Shown piece after piece: positions 34,193 through 45,479 of a DNA stretch of 64,000 bases (positions are counted from its first letter, which is position 1; each line of letters starts with the position of its first letter). Source of the stretch: Epiperipatus broadwayi. Taxonomy: Eukaryota; Onychophora; Udeonychophora; Euonychophora; Peripatidae. Both the position numbers and the translations under genes were made by a program. The stretch covers positions 15,305,490 through 15,369,489 of the forward strand of contig JAQFVV010012400.1 in assembly GCA_028023455.1 (NCBI GenBank), read 5' to 3'. The notes beneath the pieces are model-generated. The model made no database searches. It was not told the origin of the DNA and worked only from the letters and a program-made list of their open reading frames with translations.

Positions 34193-35510
34193 ACTGAGTA
34201 TGCGTTTTACAAAATATTAATTACAACTTTAAATAGATTGTTTTGTAAGTAAATAAAATATAGGAAATTTCTGTTCTTAATTACTGATATTGAAAATAAA
34301 AATAAGAAGAGAATATCATGTGATGCTTTAGTTGATATATACTATCTTTACAAAAGGGTGGAAAGTGCCTATAATTTTAGCATAAAATTAGTTACTATAA
34401 TTATATAGTTAGCGATTTATGAATATATACAAGCAATATTACTCAGTTCTAAATCTTTCAGTGTTTAAGTTTCTGGTTGTTATTAGCTTGGATAATAAAA
34501 AAGAAGTAAAATTGGCTTTGAGATATATGAGTAGAATTTTCAGTTTCTTTATTTAAAATGATTAATAACCAAAAACTAGTTTGGGATCCATGAATGTAAT
34601 ACTAACAGCAAATACCCACTGATTATTCAAGATTGCAATAAAAGACTGGAATAGAAATATAGAGTAAATTTCTCTTCCTAACTGATAATCATGTGACACT
34701 ATGATGATAAAACTTACTTATACAAAATCCAATTTTATTTTCAAACCAAATAACTTTTATATCCATAGAAGAAAAAATATATATTGCTTTTTCTTTATTC
34801 TGAAGCCATAGCTATTTATCAAAAATCTTCAGTGATACTTTTAAAATCAATCAAAGCATTTAACAGTATCAACTCAACTAAATCATATATGATCATAACA
34901 TTTTAGTAGTATGATGCAAATAAAAATATATCCTACTCTTTTGTCCATTTTAGCTTTGGGCAGTTTTATAGATTATTGTAATCCATCTTTCCAGAATGTG
35001 ATAGTCCAAAAACAAAATGCATAGGTAAGATACAGAAATTAATTTAATTTGAATGCTCTCACCCTTTTGTTTATATATCTTTCTTTTCTTTTCTCCCCAC
35101 CCATTCTTTATAGTATTTTTTGATATTGACTATTATTGTTTCTCAAAATATTTTATCTTTATTTAAAGCTACCTTTGACCTTTTTAGTTTTTATACTGTA
35201 CAGTATTTCAAAAAGCTACCTTTGACCTTTTTAGTTTTTATACTGTACAGTATTTCAAGAGTAACACTACAAACATTATATTTCCAATTTATAAATTGGC
35301 TTTTCATTATTAATAGTCAACATTTTATTCATATAAATAATATCTATTTATATATATTGTACAAAGTCTTACAGTAATGAACTCATTTGAAATTACAAAA
35401 AGCTCAAATGAAGAATTTAATTTTTTTAAATAATTAAAATCTAAAATTAAATAAAAGTTACCTTATTGATAATAATCACAATAGCTAATAAGTATTTGAT
35501 TTCAAAATTT
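34193..35510. other. AT-rich stretch with a perfect 47-bp duplication
   Basis: No gene recognised. The only structured item is the tandem duplication at 35165-35258. Confidence 0.5.
35165..35258. repeat. Perfect 47-bp tandem duplication
   Basis: The unit beginning AAAGCTACCTTTGACC occurs at 35165-35211 and again, identically, at 35212-35258. The lack of divergence shows it is recent. Confidence 0.95.
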
Positions 35511-35599
35511 AATAAAATTTTACTTATAAATATGCGACTTTTTTTTTTTTTCGCATTAAATAGTGAAGCTATAATTCTACATTAATTTATAATAAGTTT

Positions 35600-35645
35600 G
35601 CTTAGCGCTTTCGAGATTTCATGTTCGAATCTCATACTCATAGCT
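35600..35645 (-). ncRNA. Hammerhead-like structured module in PLE 2 3' pseudo-LTR
   Basis: On the minus strand a short outer helix (GCT with AGC) encloses TATGA, a helix GAGATT/AATCTC, then GAAA and a possible two-pair mini-stem AGCGCU ending in A. The order TGA, helix II, GAAA, short stem III, UA is that of a type I hammerhead ribozyme, a motif class reported in PLE pseudo-LTRs. The first core bases (CUG of CUGAUGA) are not matched, so activity is uncertain. Other copies are at 38093, 56952 and 60386. Confidence 0.4.
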
Positions 35646-35690
35646 TTGTAAATAAAGATTGTTATGATTTATGCAAATGCGTTTGAATTT

Positions 35691-36341
35691 TTAATTAGTC
35701 CATTGTTTAGAGAGAGCAAAACATGCCTCTCTTCTATTAATGGCATTGATGTCATTTGCTATATATAAAGCTTCCTTAACTTTTCTTTTGGCGTCATTTT
35801 TTTCTGTACAAATTATTTGGGCAGAACTAGGTTCAAATACATGGCCTGTAGCTGCTTGGTGGTCCCAGAATACTGAAGATCCTTCATTTTTATTTTTAAC
35901 CCTATTGTAGACATACCTATGTTGGTAAATTCTTGTGTTCAGGTTAGCCCGAGTTTCACCATAGTATGATGCATGGCAGCCTAATTGAGGGCATGCCATT
36001 TTATAGACCACATGAGGGGCTTGATCTTTTTCTGTTTTATCTTTAGAATTATTTATCAGTCGGTTAGTATTGGGAGGTGTTCTGAAGCTAAATTTAAAAT
36101 TGTTAGACAATGTTTTTGCAATATTTGGTGTTACATTAGGTATGAAAGGAATTGTTAGGTATTTCATATTGTCTTTAGGCAATTTATTTCTTAGTTTTCT
36201 ATAAAATGTTTTTATTCTTTGATTGATTGTATTAGGTTTAAAGCCTATGTTAGTCATTTCCTTTATATATCTGTCTATATTGTTTTTCCTATCCGCTATG
36301 TATTTACATAACTGGTGGTTTCTGAATAGGAAAGCATTCAT
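35691..36341 (-). pseudogene. PLE 2 RT end and GIY-YIG endonuclease
   Basis: A 216-codon frame holds the RT thumb region and then a well-kept GIY-YIG domain: VVYKMACP, a GC pair, SYYGETRANLNTRIYQHR and a downstream KVKEALYIAN with the conserved Glu. It ends CFALSKQWTN before the stop. GIY-YIG nicks the target DNA in canonical PLEs. The frame is disrupted upstream by shifts at about 36345, so it belongs to a dead gene, although this domain itself is intact. Confidence 0.85.
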
Positions 36342-36350
36342 ACCTGCCCA

Positions 36351-37261
36351 TTAATATGTGTTGGGGGTGTTAGATTTTGGGCTTGTGTAACCTCGTATGT
36401 GCAGTGGTTTAATCATCATTTTATAATCTAAGTGTGTGTTCTCTCTTTTTATTAACAAGTCTAGGTATTTTATTTCTTGTTCCTTGTTTTCCTCTGTTCT
36501 ACTAAGGGTTAATCCTGAGATGGCTTGAAATTCATTTTGTATGTTAATAGTGGTGGAGGGTTTTGCTGCAATAAAAATGTCATCGACATATCGAGAGTAT
36601 ATGATAGTTGGATCTGTTGTAAAATATTTTGGAAGAATTTGGCTCTCATAATGGTTTATGACAATACCAGCAACAACTCCACTCATAGGTAGTCCCATGG
36701 GCCAACCATCATTCGTAATATACCATTTGTTTTCAAATTAGCCACTATGTTGTTATCCAGCCACTTCAAGAGTTCTATTATAAAATCAATTCATTTTTTT
36801 GAATAATTTTTCTTAATTAATTCATCTTTGATGATGATAATGGATTTTTTTCTGTTAATTGAGCCATAAAGTTCATTGACATCGCATACAGACATTTTAT
36901 GTTCCAAATTTATTTTAGCATTTTTTATTCTTTCCACAAATTCAAATGATGATTTGATAGTGTGGTTTACAAATCCCAGAGAATCTATAAGCCATAGATT
37001 AATCATTTTTGCAGTTTGGAAATAATGGACGCCTCCAAAGTCGAGCATTAATCTAAGAGGAGAATTTTTTTTATGCAATTTTATGTTGGCAAACATTCTA
37101 GGAGATATGGAAGATGATGGACATATTTGGAAATATTCAGCTCTAGACAGTGTTTTATCTTTATGAGTCCTTAATATATTGGATATGAATCTATCTTTGT
37201 TGATTTTATTATTGTTTTCAGTCATGCATGTAAATTTAAGTTTATTGATCTGCTCTTCCAT
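36351..37261 (-). pseudogene. PLE 2 reverse transcriptase core
   Basis: Two frames cover the RT. 36791-37261 includes SISPRMFANIKLHKKNSPLR, the PKxHKxxxPxR motif of PLE RTs, and a SVCDVNELYGSI piece in the position of RT motif A. 36351-36698 reads GLPMSGVVAGIVINHYE (the GxPMxSxxAxI motif) and YSRYVDDIFIA with the catalytic YVDD intact, then KYLDLLI. The pieces are separated by a frameshift near 36700-36790. Confidence 0.85.
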
Positions 37262-37270
37262 TTTGTTTGT

Positions 37271-37978
37271 TTACTCAGTTCTTGAAATCAAGATGAATCT
37301 ATTGCCTTTATCTTCTTTGATGCATACAATTGAGTTACTTGCTAGAAATTGTTTGGTTTTATTAATTTTAACATTCCAACTGTTATGCTTGAGTAGTACA
37401 TTTTTATGTTTAATAATTTTTACAACCTGTTCAATAACTTTATCTCTGCTGGGTTCGTTTATAAGACCAGCCTCGACCTCCGCAATAATTTCCATTTTTG
37501 GCCTTGTCCACTGACCCCAATAAACTTAGGCCCCAGACGTTACTAATTTTTTCCGGAGGATTTATCATTGTTCTGTTTATATATGTAACCGCTGCATTGG
37601 TAGGCGTTATTTCTATATTTTGCTTGCGCGCCAAAAATTTTAGTTCTTCGTGAATTTAACTGTTAATTTCCATTCTAGTTTATTGCGCTTATTAATAATG
37701 TTGTTGGGAATTACTTTGTGAGCAATCATTTTATCCCATTGCTTATTCTCTTTCTTTAGAGCATTTTTATATCCCTTTGTTATAATTGCCAGCAAATATT
37801 TTTGCGTTTTTTTAGTAACAGCATTGTGATTATATATGCCTCGGTTAATTTTTACTCTACAGCAATTTGAAATAATATTGTACTGTTGGCATTTTTTTAA
37901 AAAGGAAAGTCTTTGATTTAACGTCCCAATAGAATTACTTACCCTCATAATCTGCCATTGCCAATCGAGTTGATTCAT
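37271..37978 (-). pseudogene. PLE 2 N-terminal region
   Basis: Three shifted frames (37640-37978, 37440-37634, 37271-37495) cover the N-terminal part. It is basic and Asn/Lys-rich, with a segment ending VKEDKGN-like just ahead of the RT (here CIKEDKGNRFILI). The KxDKGN motif is a standard PLE marker at the start of the RT. The first frame starts MNQLDWQWQIM. Confidence 0.7.
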
Positions 37979-38092
37979 TTAATGTAATAAATTATTTTTC
38001 TCTTCACTAATAAAATTGTAATTATAAATATACAACTTTTTTTTCGCATTAAATAGTGAAGCTATAATTTTACACTAATTTATAATAAGTTT

Positions 38093-38138
38093 GCTTAGCG
38101 CTTTCGAGATTTCATGTTCGAATCTCATACTCATAGCT
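38093..38138 (-). ncRNA. Hammerhead-like module, PLE 2 5' pseudo-LTR copy
   Basis: Identical in core and helix II to 35600-35645. It lies at the junction between the upstream truncated copy and the long copy, where a ribozyme would separate tandem transcripts. Confidence 0.4.
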
Positions 38139-38183
38139 TCGTAAATAAAGATTGTTATGATTTATGCAAATGCGTTTGAATTT

Positions 38184-38943
38184 TTAATTAGTCCATTGTT
38201 TAGAGAGAGCAAAACATGCCTCTCTTCTATTAATGGCATTGATGTCATTTGCTATATATAAAGCTTCCTTAACTTTTCTTTTGGCGTCATTTTTTTCTGT
38301 ACAAATTATTTGGGCAGAACTAGGTTCAAATACATTGCCCATAGCTGCTTGGTGGTCCCAGAATACTGAAGATCCTTCATTTTTATTTTTAACCCTATTG
38401 TAGACATATCTATGTTGGTAAATTCTTGTGTTCAGGTTAGCCCGAGTCTCCCCATAGTATGATGCATGGCAGCCTAATTGAGGGCATGCCATTTTATAGA
38501 CCACATGAGGGGCTTGATCTTTTTCTGTTTTATCTTTAGAATTATTTATCAGTCGGTTAGTATTGGGAGGTGTTCTGAGGCTAAATTTAAAATTGTTAAC
38601 AATGTTTTTGCAATATTTGATGTTACATTAGGTATGAAAGGAATTGTTAGGTATTTCATATTGTCTTTAGGCAATTTATTTCTTAGTTTTCTATAAAATG
38701 TTTTTATTCTTTGATTGATTGTATTAGGTTTAAAGCCTATGTTAGTCATTTCCTTTATATATCTGTCCATTTTTTTTCCTATCCGGTATGTATTTACATA
38801 ACTGGTGGTTTCTGAATAGGAAAGCATTCATACCTGCCCATTTATATGTGTTGGGGGTGTTAAATTTTGGGATTGTGTAACCTTGTATGTGCAGTGGTTT
38901 AATCATCATTTTATAATCTAAGTGTGTGTTCTCTCTTTTTATT
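38184..38943 (-). mobile_element. PLE 2, 5'-truncated tandem copy
   Basis: This repeats 35691-36443 of the long copy almost base for base and in the same orientation. It includes the complete GIY-YIG domain (38184-38504, with ATGHVFEP changed to AMGNVFEP) and the preceding RT end (38549-38827). Similarity stops abruptly at about 38943 inside RT sequence. A truncated upstream copy joined head-to-tail to a longer one is the classic PLE tandem arrangement. Confidence 0.9.
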
Positions 38944-39029
38944 GTAAAAATTCTATAAACTAATAAATACGCAAATCATTTCAAACAAAGCATCTACTAT
39001 TAAATGAATTTACTTATACATCTAATTCT

Positions 39030-41075
39030 TTTTTTACACGATAGATTGGTTCCTGAAAATTACTTGTAAAAAAATTCATGTTAAAAAATATAGTGTATAT
39101 ATGGAAAATAAGGAGATTGGTTCCAAATATAAAAAATCAATGAAAATAATTAAATCATATAAAAACGTTCATTAGAATGTTATATTTTTTGTATGCTATC
39201 AAATTTTACTTCATAAACATTGCACATAAACAAAAATGAATTATAGAAACATAAATTTCATTTGAAAAATAAAAAACTGTAAAGAATCAATTAAACATGA
39301 AAATTAGACAAAATTAATTATAGATAGCAAGATTTTATTTGCTGTCACTTTCTGACAATAAATGCATATATTTGTGCATGGTTGGAAGTTGCACTAAAAC
39401 TTGCAAATCACTGCTATCACTAACAATGCTTTGGTCATTATGTTCTTCTTCAATTGATGAATCTCTCTCTGTAAATTCCTGACACTAGTAGTAATGTCCT
39501 GTGGGGCTAATGTTACATTTTTATGAATAAATTCACTAACTATAGGCTGGGTTTATATAGTGGCTAGGTCTTTATATAGTTCTCTATAAGATGACATTAG
39601 TAATTTCAGATCTGATTTAAACTTTAAAGTTCATTCCTCATTAGGACCATACTTGACAAAATGATTACCTAATTGTTTAGCAAGATGAAGACTTTCTTTA
39701 ATTAAATTATTATTTAACACTAGATCATCATCTTTATTATGTCTTCTTTATGATCGAGAATTTTAAGAACAATTTCTACAATTTTTTTTTTCACTTAAAG
39801 CTTTATCAATTAATAATTTATCAATAACTTCAGATGATATGTCATTGAATCCTTTTCTGCTAATTAAGTGGACCATTATTTTGATGTTGGAAAATTTAGT
39901 CATATTAGAGACAACAGGATCTTTGCTTTTCAAACATTCTGGCCAAATAGTTTCCAACATCTATTCAAAATTGAAGATCTTAATTCAGATAATATTAATC
40001 CAACTTGATTCACACAATCCAAATTGAAAATTTCTTCCACATACCAATGACACTTAATGTTCCACATACCAATGACACTTAATGTTTATTATTCAGTTTG
40101 TCCCAAATGTATTGAAATGTTTATTTTACATAATAATTTTTCAATGTCACAATAATCCCTTGGTCTAATGTGGTATTAGGCCACAGAAAAGGAAATTGTA
40201 TATTTGGATGTTCTGAGACTGGACAGCTGTGGGCATTATCTAGAATCAATAAAACTTTAAATTCTAGACTTTTGGCATTCATATAAAACATTTGTTGAAC
40301 TATTCCATAAAAATTTCAGGAATGACTCAAGCCTTTTTATTTGACATCCAGAGAACTGGCAATTTATTCAAATCTACACTTATCATTAAATGTGGTCTTT
40401 GGGCTTGATTAAGAAGGAAGCTTTAATATGTGATCTCCTGAAGCATTGGAGCAAAATACCTAAGTGATACAATCCTTTGCTATTTTGAAACCACCAGCAG
40501 TTTTCTGCAATTTTTCTGTGTAGGTTATACTTGACATTCTCTTCCAAAAAAGACCACTTTCATCAGCATTCCAAACATGATCAAGAGTGTATCTTCTGTC
40601 TTGATAATTTTAGCTAATTTTTGGGGAAATTCTTTCCAGCTGTTTCATATGCAGATGTAGTTTCCCCTTTTAATTTATGTTGTGAAATGCAAGCCTTTCA
40701 AGAAACTTTGACATCCATTCTGTATTTGCACAAAATTTACATTCCTTGTTTAACTGAGATGAAGTGCCTAGTTCAATTATTTTAATTTGTAAATTTTTAA
40801 TGCTGTTTGCTTGATGGCATTTCTATCTACTGGTACTCTTTTTTCCACATTACCTACGGCTTTGTCCATTTTCTCCTCAACAATACCTTGTGTAAAATAA
40901 TGACATCATTCATTTTGTTCCAGAACATACAAACTTCCTAATAGCAGCTTCATTATCTATAATAGTTCTTATAATAGCTTCATCCAAATCAAAATGTTTT
41001 CATGCAAATGTTGCTCCTTCTCCAGTTGCAAGACAATTTAAAATTAGGTAGATTATTCGACAGTGTATGAGGCTA
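39030..41075 (-). pseudogene. Tigger/jerky-type (pogo) transposase remnant
   Basis: Read on the minus strand from about 40960, the order is as follows. An N-terminal helix-turn-helix region contains FCANTEWMSKFLERL. The DDE domain then gives DHVWNADESGLFWKRM (about 40580-40540), ITQVFC/NASGDH pieces (about 40460-40420), LPVLWMSNKKA (about 40350) and a DNAHSCPVSEHP segment (about 40235). This matches DDE_1 transposases of the pogo/Tigger group, including the NADExGxFW and DNAxxH catalytic motifs. Stops and shifts abound. The left edge (about 39030, CGATAGATTGGTTCCTG) looks like a terminal repeat; the right end was not found. A perfect 25-bp duplication lies at 40035-40084. Confidence 0.75.
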
Positions 41076-41835
41076 CAGAAAAATATTTCAGAGTTAATTA
41101 ATAAAACATAAATTCAAAAATATGCAACCAATGTATAAATTACCATCTACTGATTTTTTGACCAAATTAACAAATTAAATGTAAGTAAATTAATCAATTA
41201 AATGTAAATAAAATTATTTTTTTTTAATATCAACACTAACAAAGAACACTTTTTTTAAACCTAATATCAAAAAGCAAACAAAGCATCAATACCAAAAAGA
41301 TACTTCCCCTTTCAAAACAAAACATCAAAAATGTTGCAATGCTGATAAGCAAATTTCCCCATTTGCAAGAATATCGCCAAAAAGAGGATATTTGTTTTTA
41401 AAATAATGGAAAATAAAGAGATAAAACATTTTTTAAAAAAATTAGATGATAACCTACATATTTTTTTCTTTTAATTTTTTTACTGATCATATTGTTTTAA
41501 AACAACTCATGTGGAAAGAGATTTTTTTTTATAAAACTCATATAATTTCAAAATCGGGCAAAAAAATTTGTGCAAAAAAAAAATTAGATGTAATTCAAGT
41601 CCTAGAAGAATCCACTTTGATGTACTTTTAATTTCTTAATCTTTAGACGAATTAAATTTTAAATTTTTTTATTCTTGGATAAAACATAAAATGATAAATC
41701 CATATTTAAATATATTAAATGTAAAGTTAGAAAATTCAAGAAATTATAAATATAAAAATTTTACTTGTATTTTTTTAAAAAAAATTGGAAAAAATATTCA
41801 TTTTATGAAGAATTAAAGAAATAAATAGATATATT
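41076..41835. other. AT-rich stretch, no gene
   Basis: Homopolymer-rich, with no motif in the short frame at 41446-41631. Confidence 0.5.
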
Positions 41836-42159
41836 GAAACAGTCAATTTTGATCATTTTGCCTGTTTCACCTATTTTACCCTCACACCTATACATGTTCC
41901 AGATTTAAGCCCTCCCAGAGCATCTATATAAACAACTTTAAAAACCTATGTATGTAGGATCATACATACATATGCGATTGTTAAATCTGTAATTGGATCG
42001 ACATATATATATATTACAAGTATATATTTATTTTATGAGTCGTGTAGTTCTTAAAAAGGATTTAATCTAAATTATTGGGTTATTTTGTGTTATTTTGCCT
42101 GAATCGCATATATATAAATGTAATCCAGGTACTACCCCATCCTACATATATAGTAGAAA

Positions 42160-42264
42160 AATTAGTTTTATACTGATTATAAATTCTGTTTTTATTTTAA
42201 TTTGTAGTTATTAAATCTGTAGTTGTTAAATCTGTAATTGGATCGACATATATATATATTACAA
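42160..42264. repeat. 105-bp direct duplication flanking PLE fragment (left)
   Basis: This segment and 42654-42758 differ at one base by eye and border the inserted PLE piece on both sides. Confidence 0.85.
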
Positions 42265-42653
42265 ACATTACAAGCATAAAGCTAAACTAATCAATATAAA
42301 ATCAAAACTACCCCAAATCCAAAATTAAACCAGACCAGCATAAAAATAATATAAAAACACAACCTAAGGTTTCACTGCTACAAGCAGACTTCTCAAGTGT
42401 AAAGAACTACGAAAACTACACAATATATATAATATTAAAACTACCCACAAATCCATTCACTTCCCATCCACTCTTAATATTAAAAGAACTCTTAAATAAG
42501 TTAATTGCTTCAGAATAATAAATTTTCAATAATAAAGACTCTTTAATTCTTCTTTTGATTTCATTTCTCTCAAAGAAGACAACCTTAGCTTCATCAAAAT
42601 CAATAGTGTGGCCTGTATCTTTTTCATGGACATACAAAGCAGAACTAAGATAA
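42265..42653 (-). mobile_element. Penelope-like element 3, 3'-end fragment
   Basis: The minus-strand frame ending at 42416 encodes YVHEKDTGHTIDFDEAKVVF, then ERNEIKRRIKESLL and later SGWEVN. This is the C-terminal half of a PLE GIY-YIG protein, with its TGH motif and conserved Glu. The 3' untranslated part (42415 to 42265) contains a hammerhead-like remnant. The fragment sits between two copies of a 105-bp duplication. Confidence 0.8.
42363..42401 (-). ncRNA. Hammerhead-like remnant at PLE 3 3' end
   Basis: On the minus strand it reads CTTGAGAAGTCTGC, a short loop, GCAGTGAAACCTTAGG. This resembles the hammerhead order CUGANGA, helix II, GAAAC that follows the stop codon in many PLEs. The core is imperfect (CUUGAGA). 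Helix II is a four-pair CTGC/GCAG stem with a TTGTA-type loop. Confidence 0.45.
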
Positions 42654-42758
42654 AATTAGTTTTATACTGATTATAAATTCTGTTTTTATTTTAATTTGGA
42701 GTTATTAAATCTGTAGTTGTTAAATCTGTAATTGGATCGACATATATATATATTACAA
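42654..42758. repeat. 105-bp direct duplication flanking PLE fragment (right)
   Basis: Partner of 42160-42264, and followed by a further copy of the surrounding tandem unit. Confidence 0.85.
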
Positions 42759-43400
42759 GTATATATTTATTTTATGAGTCGTGCAGTTCTTAAAAAGGAT
42801 TTAATCTAAATTATTGGGTTATTTTGCCTGAATCGCATATATATAAATGTATTCCAGGTACCACCCCATCCTACATGTATAGTAGAAAAATTAGTTTTAT
42901 ACTGACTATAAATTCTGTTTTTATTTTAATTTGTAGTAGACAATTTTAATTAGGCCACCGCATCTGTGCTAGTATAGCATGAGTCTAAACTTAAAAACTA
43001 AAATTTTATGACAGTATCCTCTTAAAATTAGTTAAGTTGTAAATATTATGCACTCGACCGGCACTACTAAACAATGGGAACAGAAATACAAAAAGTAACA
43101 CAAAATTAAAATTGGAATTTAAGAATTAAATATGTTAGATCTCGAAGATGTGCTAATAGGTTTTCCAGCAGCAAATATTCTTGTAAACAACCAGATCGTC
43201 AGAAGTAAAAATGTATAAATAGTTCAATTTTTATAATCAAAGATGTATACTATATTGTTAATGTCAAAGAGGTCAGGCGAATCCACACTTGTTTAAACTT
43301 TAACATGGTGGAGTAGAGGATACAGACCTGCCACTTTTCTTATGAGAGTTGGTAGTCTGTGGTCCCTTTAAAATGCAATAAATAGGGTCCCAAGTAAACA

Positions 43401-45440
43401 GCCTGTTGTAAGAATACCTCAATGGAAACCACACTATCCAAGGAAGAACAATGACAATATAGCTGTCCAGTATGTCTGAAGCTACAATGAAGAAAATTGG
43501 TAACAGTTCTAAATGTCCACAGAGCTGTTTATAAACTTTTAACTTTCCAATATCTACCTAAGCCAGCTATATAATAAACCAACATTTAAAAATCTGTTTC
43601 CTAAGTTCTGTAAATAAATCTGATAAATTCTAATTAATGTAAAACTCCATCTTGTCTGAAATTAAAATTTATATTTTGAAAATAATTCTTTCAAAATGTA
43701 ACACACTGTAATAAATTAATTTAAACTACAAATTGCTGCGGTCTTTCATGCCTATTCATGATTTTATTATTTTATGAAATTTTAATATGCCAAATAACTT
43801 GAAACCACGAGTATTTATATATATAATTTTAGTCTATTTCTTTGCAAGATATTTTCGTGTCTTCATTTTAATAAATATTAAATAATTGAATTGTTACTTA
43901 TAACTCACTGTTTTGAGATCTGGATATTATTTAGACTAATTAATTTTTTATTTATTAATTTATTGGTAATCAGTTACATACTAGATTAAGTTGTGGTTTT
44001 CTGAGCTAGCGTTATGAACCATACCTTTCTATATGTGTAATACATAAATCATAGATACTAGCCACAGGGATGTTATTAAAGCATATTTATGTTTTATCAT
44101 TAATTACCATACCCTTCGGATATGCTTTCTCCTCTCTAGATTCATATTAGATATGCAGGTTTGGTATCTTACAATGGGTTATTTAATTAGACTCTAAGTT
44201 TAGTATGTTTGAGATGCTAACCTTGAGAGCTAGGTTATATAGATATGCAAATAAACACTATCTATTTACAGGCACATCAATTTAGTTAAATGTTTCTTAT
44301 TTGATATATGTGTACATTGCAAGTGTGTTCTTACCAAGTGCTTGCTGCATGTTTTCTAATGATGCACTGTTGAAGGTCATACTTGTCAAAGGTCCAGATT
44401 ATTTATTAAAAGCTTATCTAACTCCCTGAACTTTTAATGTTATTACATTCATGGCAAGTCTTTTGGTCATAGTGCAATGAGCTTTTGATGCTGAAGCCCA
44501 TGAATAATCACCCACTCATATTGTGATTAGTTTATTAATATTTTAATTTGCCATAGTATTTATAAGTAGACCTAGATAGAGTAAACAAGTTCTTCCTCCC
44601 TTATATTAAAAGATTATTCAGCATTAGGCTGAATCCTAATCCAGATTTTCATGCTAACCTGCATATTGTGCTCACTTCTTAAACTTTTATATATAGACAG
44701 ACATTATAGAAGCACTTTATGTGTAGTTATAACTTCAGCTAATATGTTTAATGATTTGGCAAACTACAAAGTAGCTAGGATTTAGGCATATTAATATAGG
44801 CATAAATATAAACACTGCAGATAATTTTATTAAATATGTATAGTGAGATATGTAACTGCCAATTTCATAACTTATAATGCCTGTGAGCATAATGTTCCAC
44901 ATACTGATTTTGTGTTTTATTTTATTAATTAAATTGTTATTTATAATATAACTTGTTTCTATTTCTTTATTGCTCATATATCTAATCGTCCACGTACTGA
45001 TTTTGTTTTATTTTATTAATTAAATTGTTATTTATAATATAACTTGTTTCTGTTTCTTTATTGCTCATATATCAAATCGCATCCAACTCCACACTGATTT
45101 ATTTGTACATCATTTTATATATAGGTATACCAATCTATTAGACAAAGTTGATTAACATATTAATTTACTTAGTCATTATGCAAATTTTCCAAGTCTCTTG
45201 CTTCACCCTGTGTTACTGCCGAAATACTACCAGCCCATGATTAAATTGAAATTCATGTGTAACTTAGGTAACACCATTCATAGGATATTTAATCATGGAG
45301 TAAGGGTGGGCAGATTGAATGTTAGTCAAACTTTGGGTCTCACCACCCTGATTCAGTCAGCTTTAGTGTGTTTCACCTATGCTCTGGATTTTGTTGTGTG
45401 GATATACAAATCTTACCATTTTATAGGTTTTTTCCCTCGG
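43401..45440. other. Sequence between repeat copy 1 and a primer-site-like word
   Basis: No coding remnant recognised. Its base composition is less extreme than its neighbours'. It contains the 93-bp tandem duplication at 44897-45081. If the large repeat is an LTR, this would be its downstream part, but no second copy was found after 51295. Confidence 0.35.
44897..45081. repeat. 93-bp tandem duplication
   Basis: The unit starting CCACATACTGATTTTG repeats from 44990 as CCACGTACTGATTTTG, with few differences and the same end word (GCTCATATATC). Confidence 0.9.
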
Positions 45441-45444
45441 ATTG

Positions 45445-45462
45445 TGGCACCCAATGTGGGGC
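45445..45462 (+). other. Primer-binding-site-like word (lysine tRNA type)
   Basis: TGGCACCCAATGTGGGGC differs by two transitions from the lysine-tRNA primer site TGGCGCCCAACGTGGGGC used by many retroelements. A purine-rich, possibly gag-like region follows downstream. It would mark the 5' end of the interior of a plus-strand LTR element. Confidence 0.5.
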
Positions 45463-45479
45463 ACATCAATTATTTTCCA

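Larger units (their letters stand above)
35515..38183 (-). mobile_element. Penelope-like element 2, long copy with pseudo-LTR
   Basis: A minus-strand PLE runs from about 37980 (N-terminus) to 35691 (stop of the GIY-YIG domain). The terminal sequence at 35515-35700 recurs at about 38015-38183, upstream of the N-terminus, as a pseudo-LTR. The recurring part includes GCATTAAATAGTGAAGC and the structured module at 35600. The lineage differs from PLE 1 in sequence and in its ends. Confidence 0.85.
41836..43400. repeat. Large interspersed repeat, copy 1 (possible LTR)
   Basis: Starting TGAAACAGTCAATTTTGATC at 41836, this matches 49438-51295 through many shared phrases (ATTGGATC, CTAAATTATTGG, AAACAATGGGAACAGA, GGTTTTCCAGCAGCA, TTTAAACTTTAACATGG, CCCTTTAAAATGCAAT). 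Inside it are an extra tandem unit and a PLE insertion (42265-42653). The shared TG start, the 7.6 kb spacing and a primer-site-like word after it (45445) are compatible with an LTR, but the far end is unclear. Confidence 0.6.

Noticed and set aside
37179-37514. 111-codon plus-strand hydrophobic frame
   Set aside because: Antisense to the PLE RT N-terminus, which carries the KEDKGN marker.
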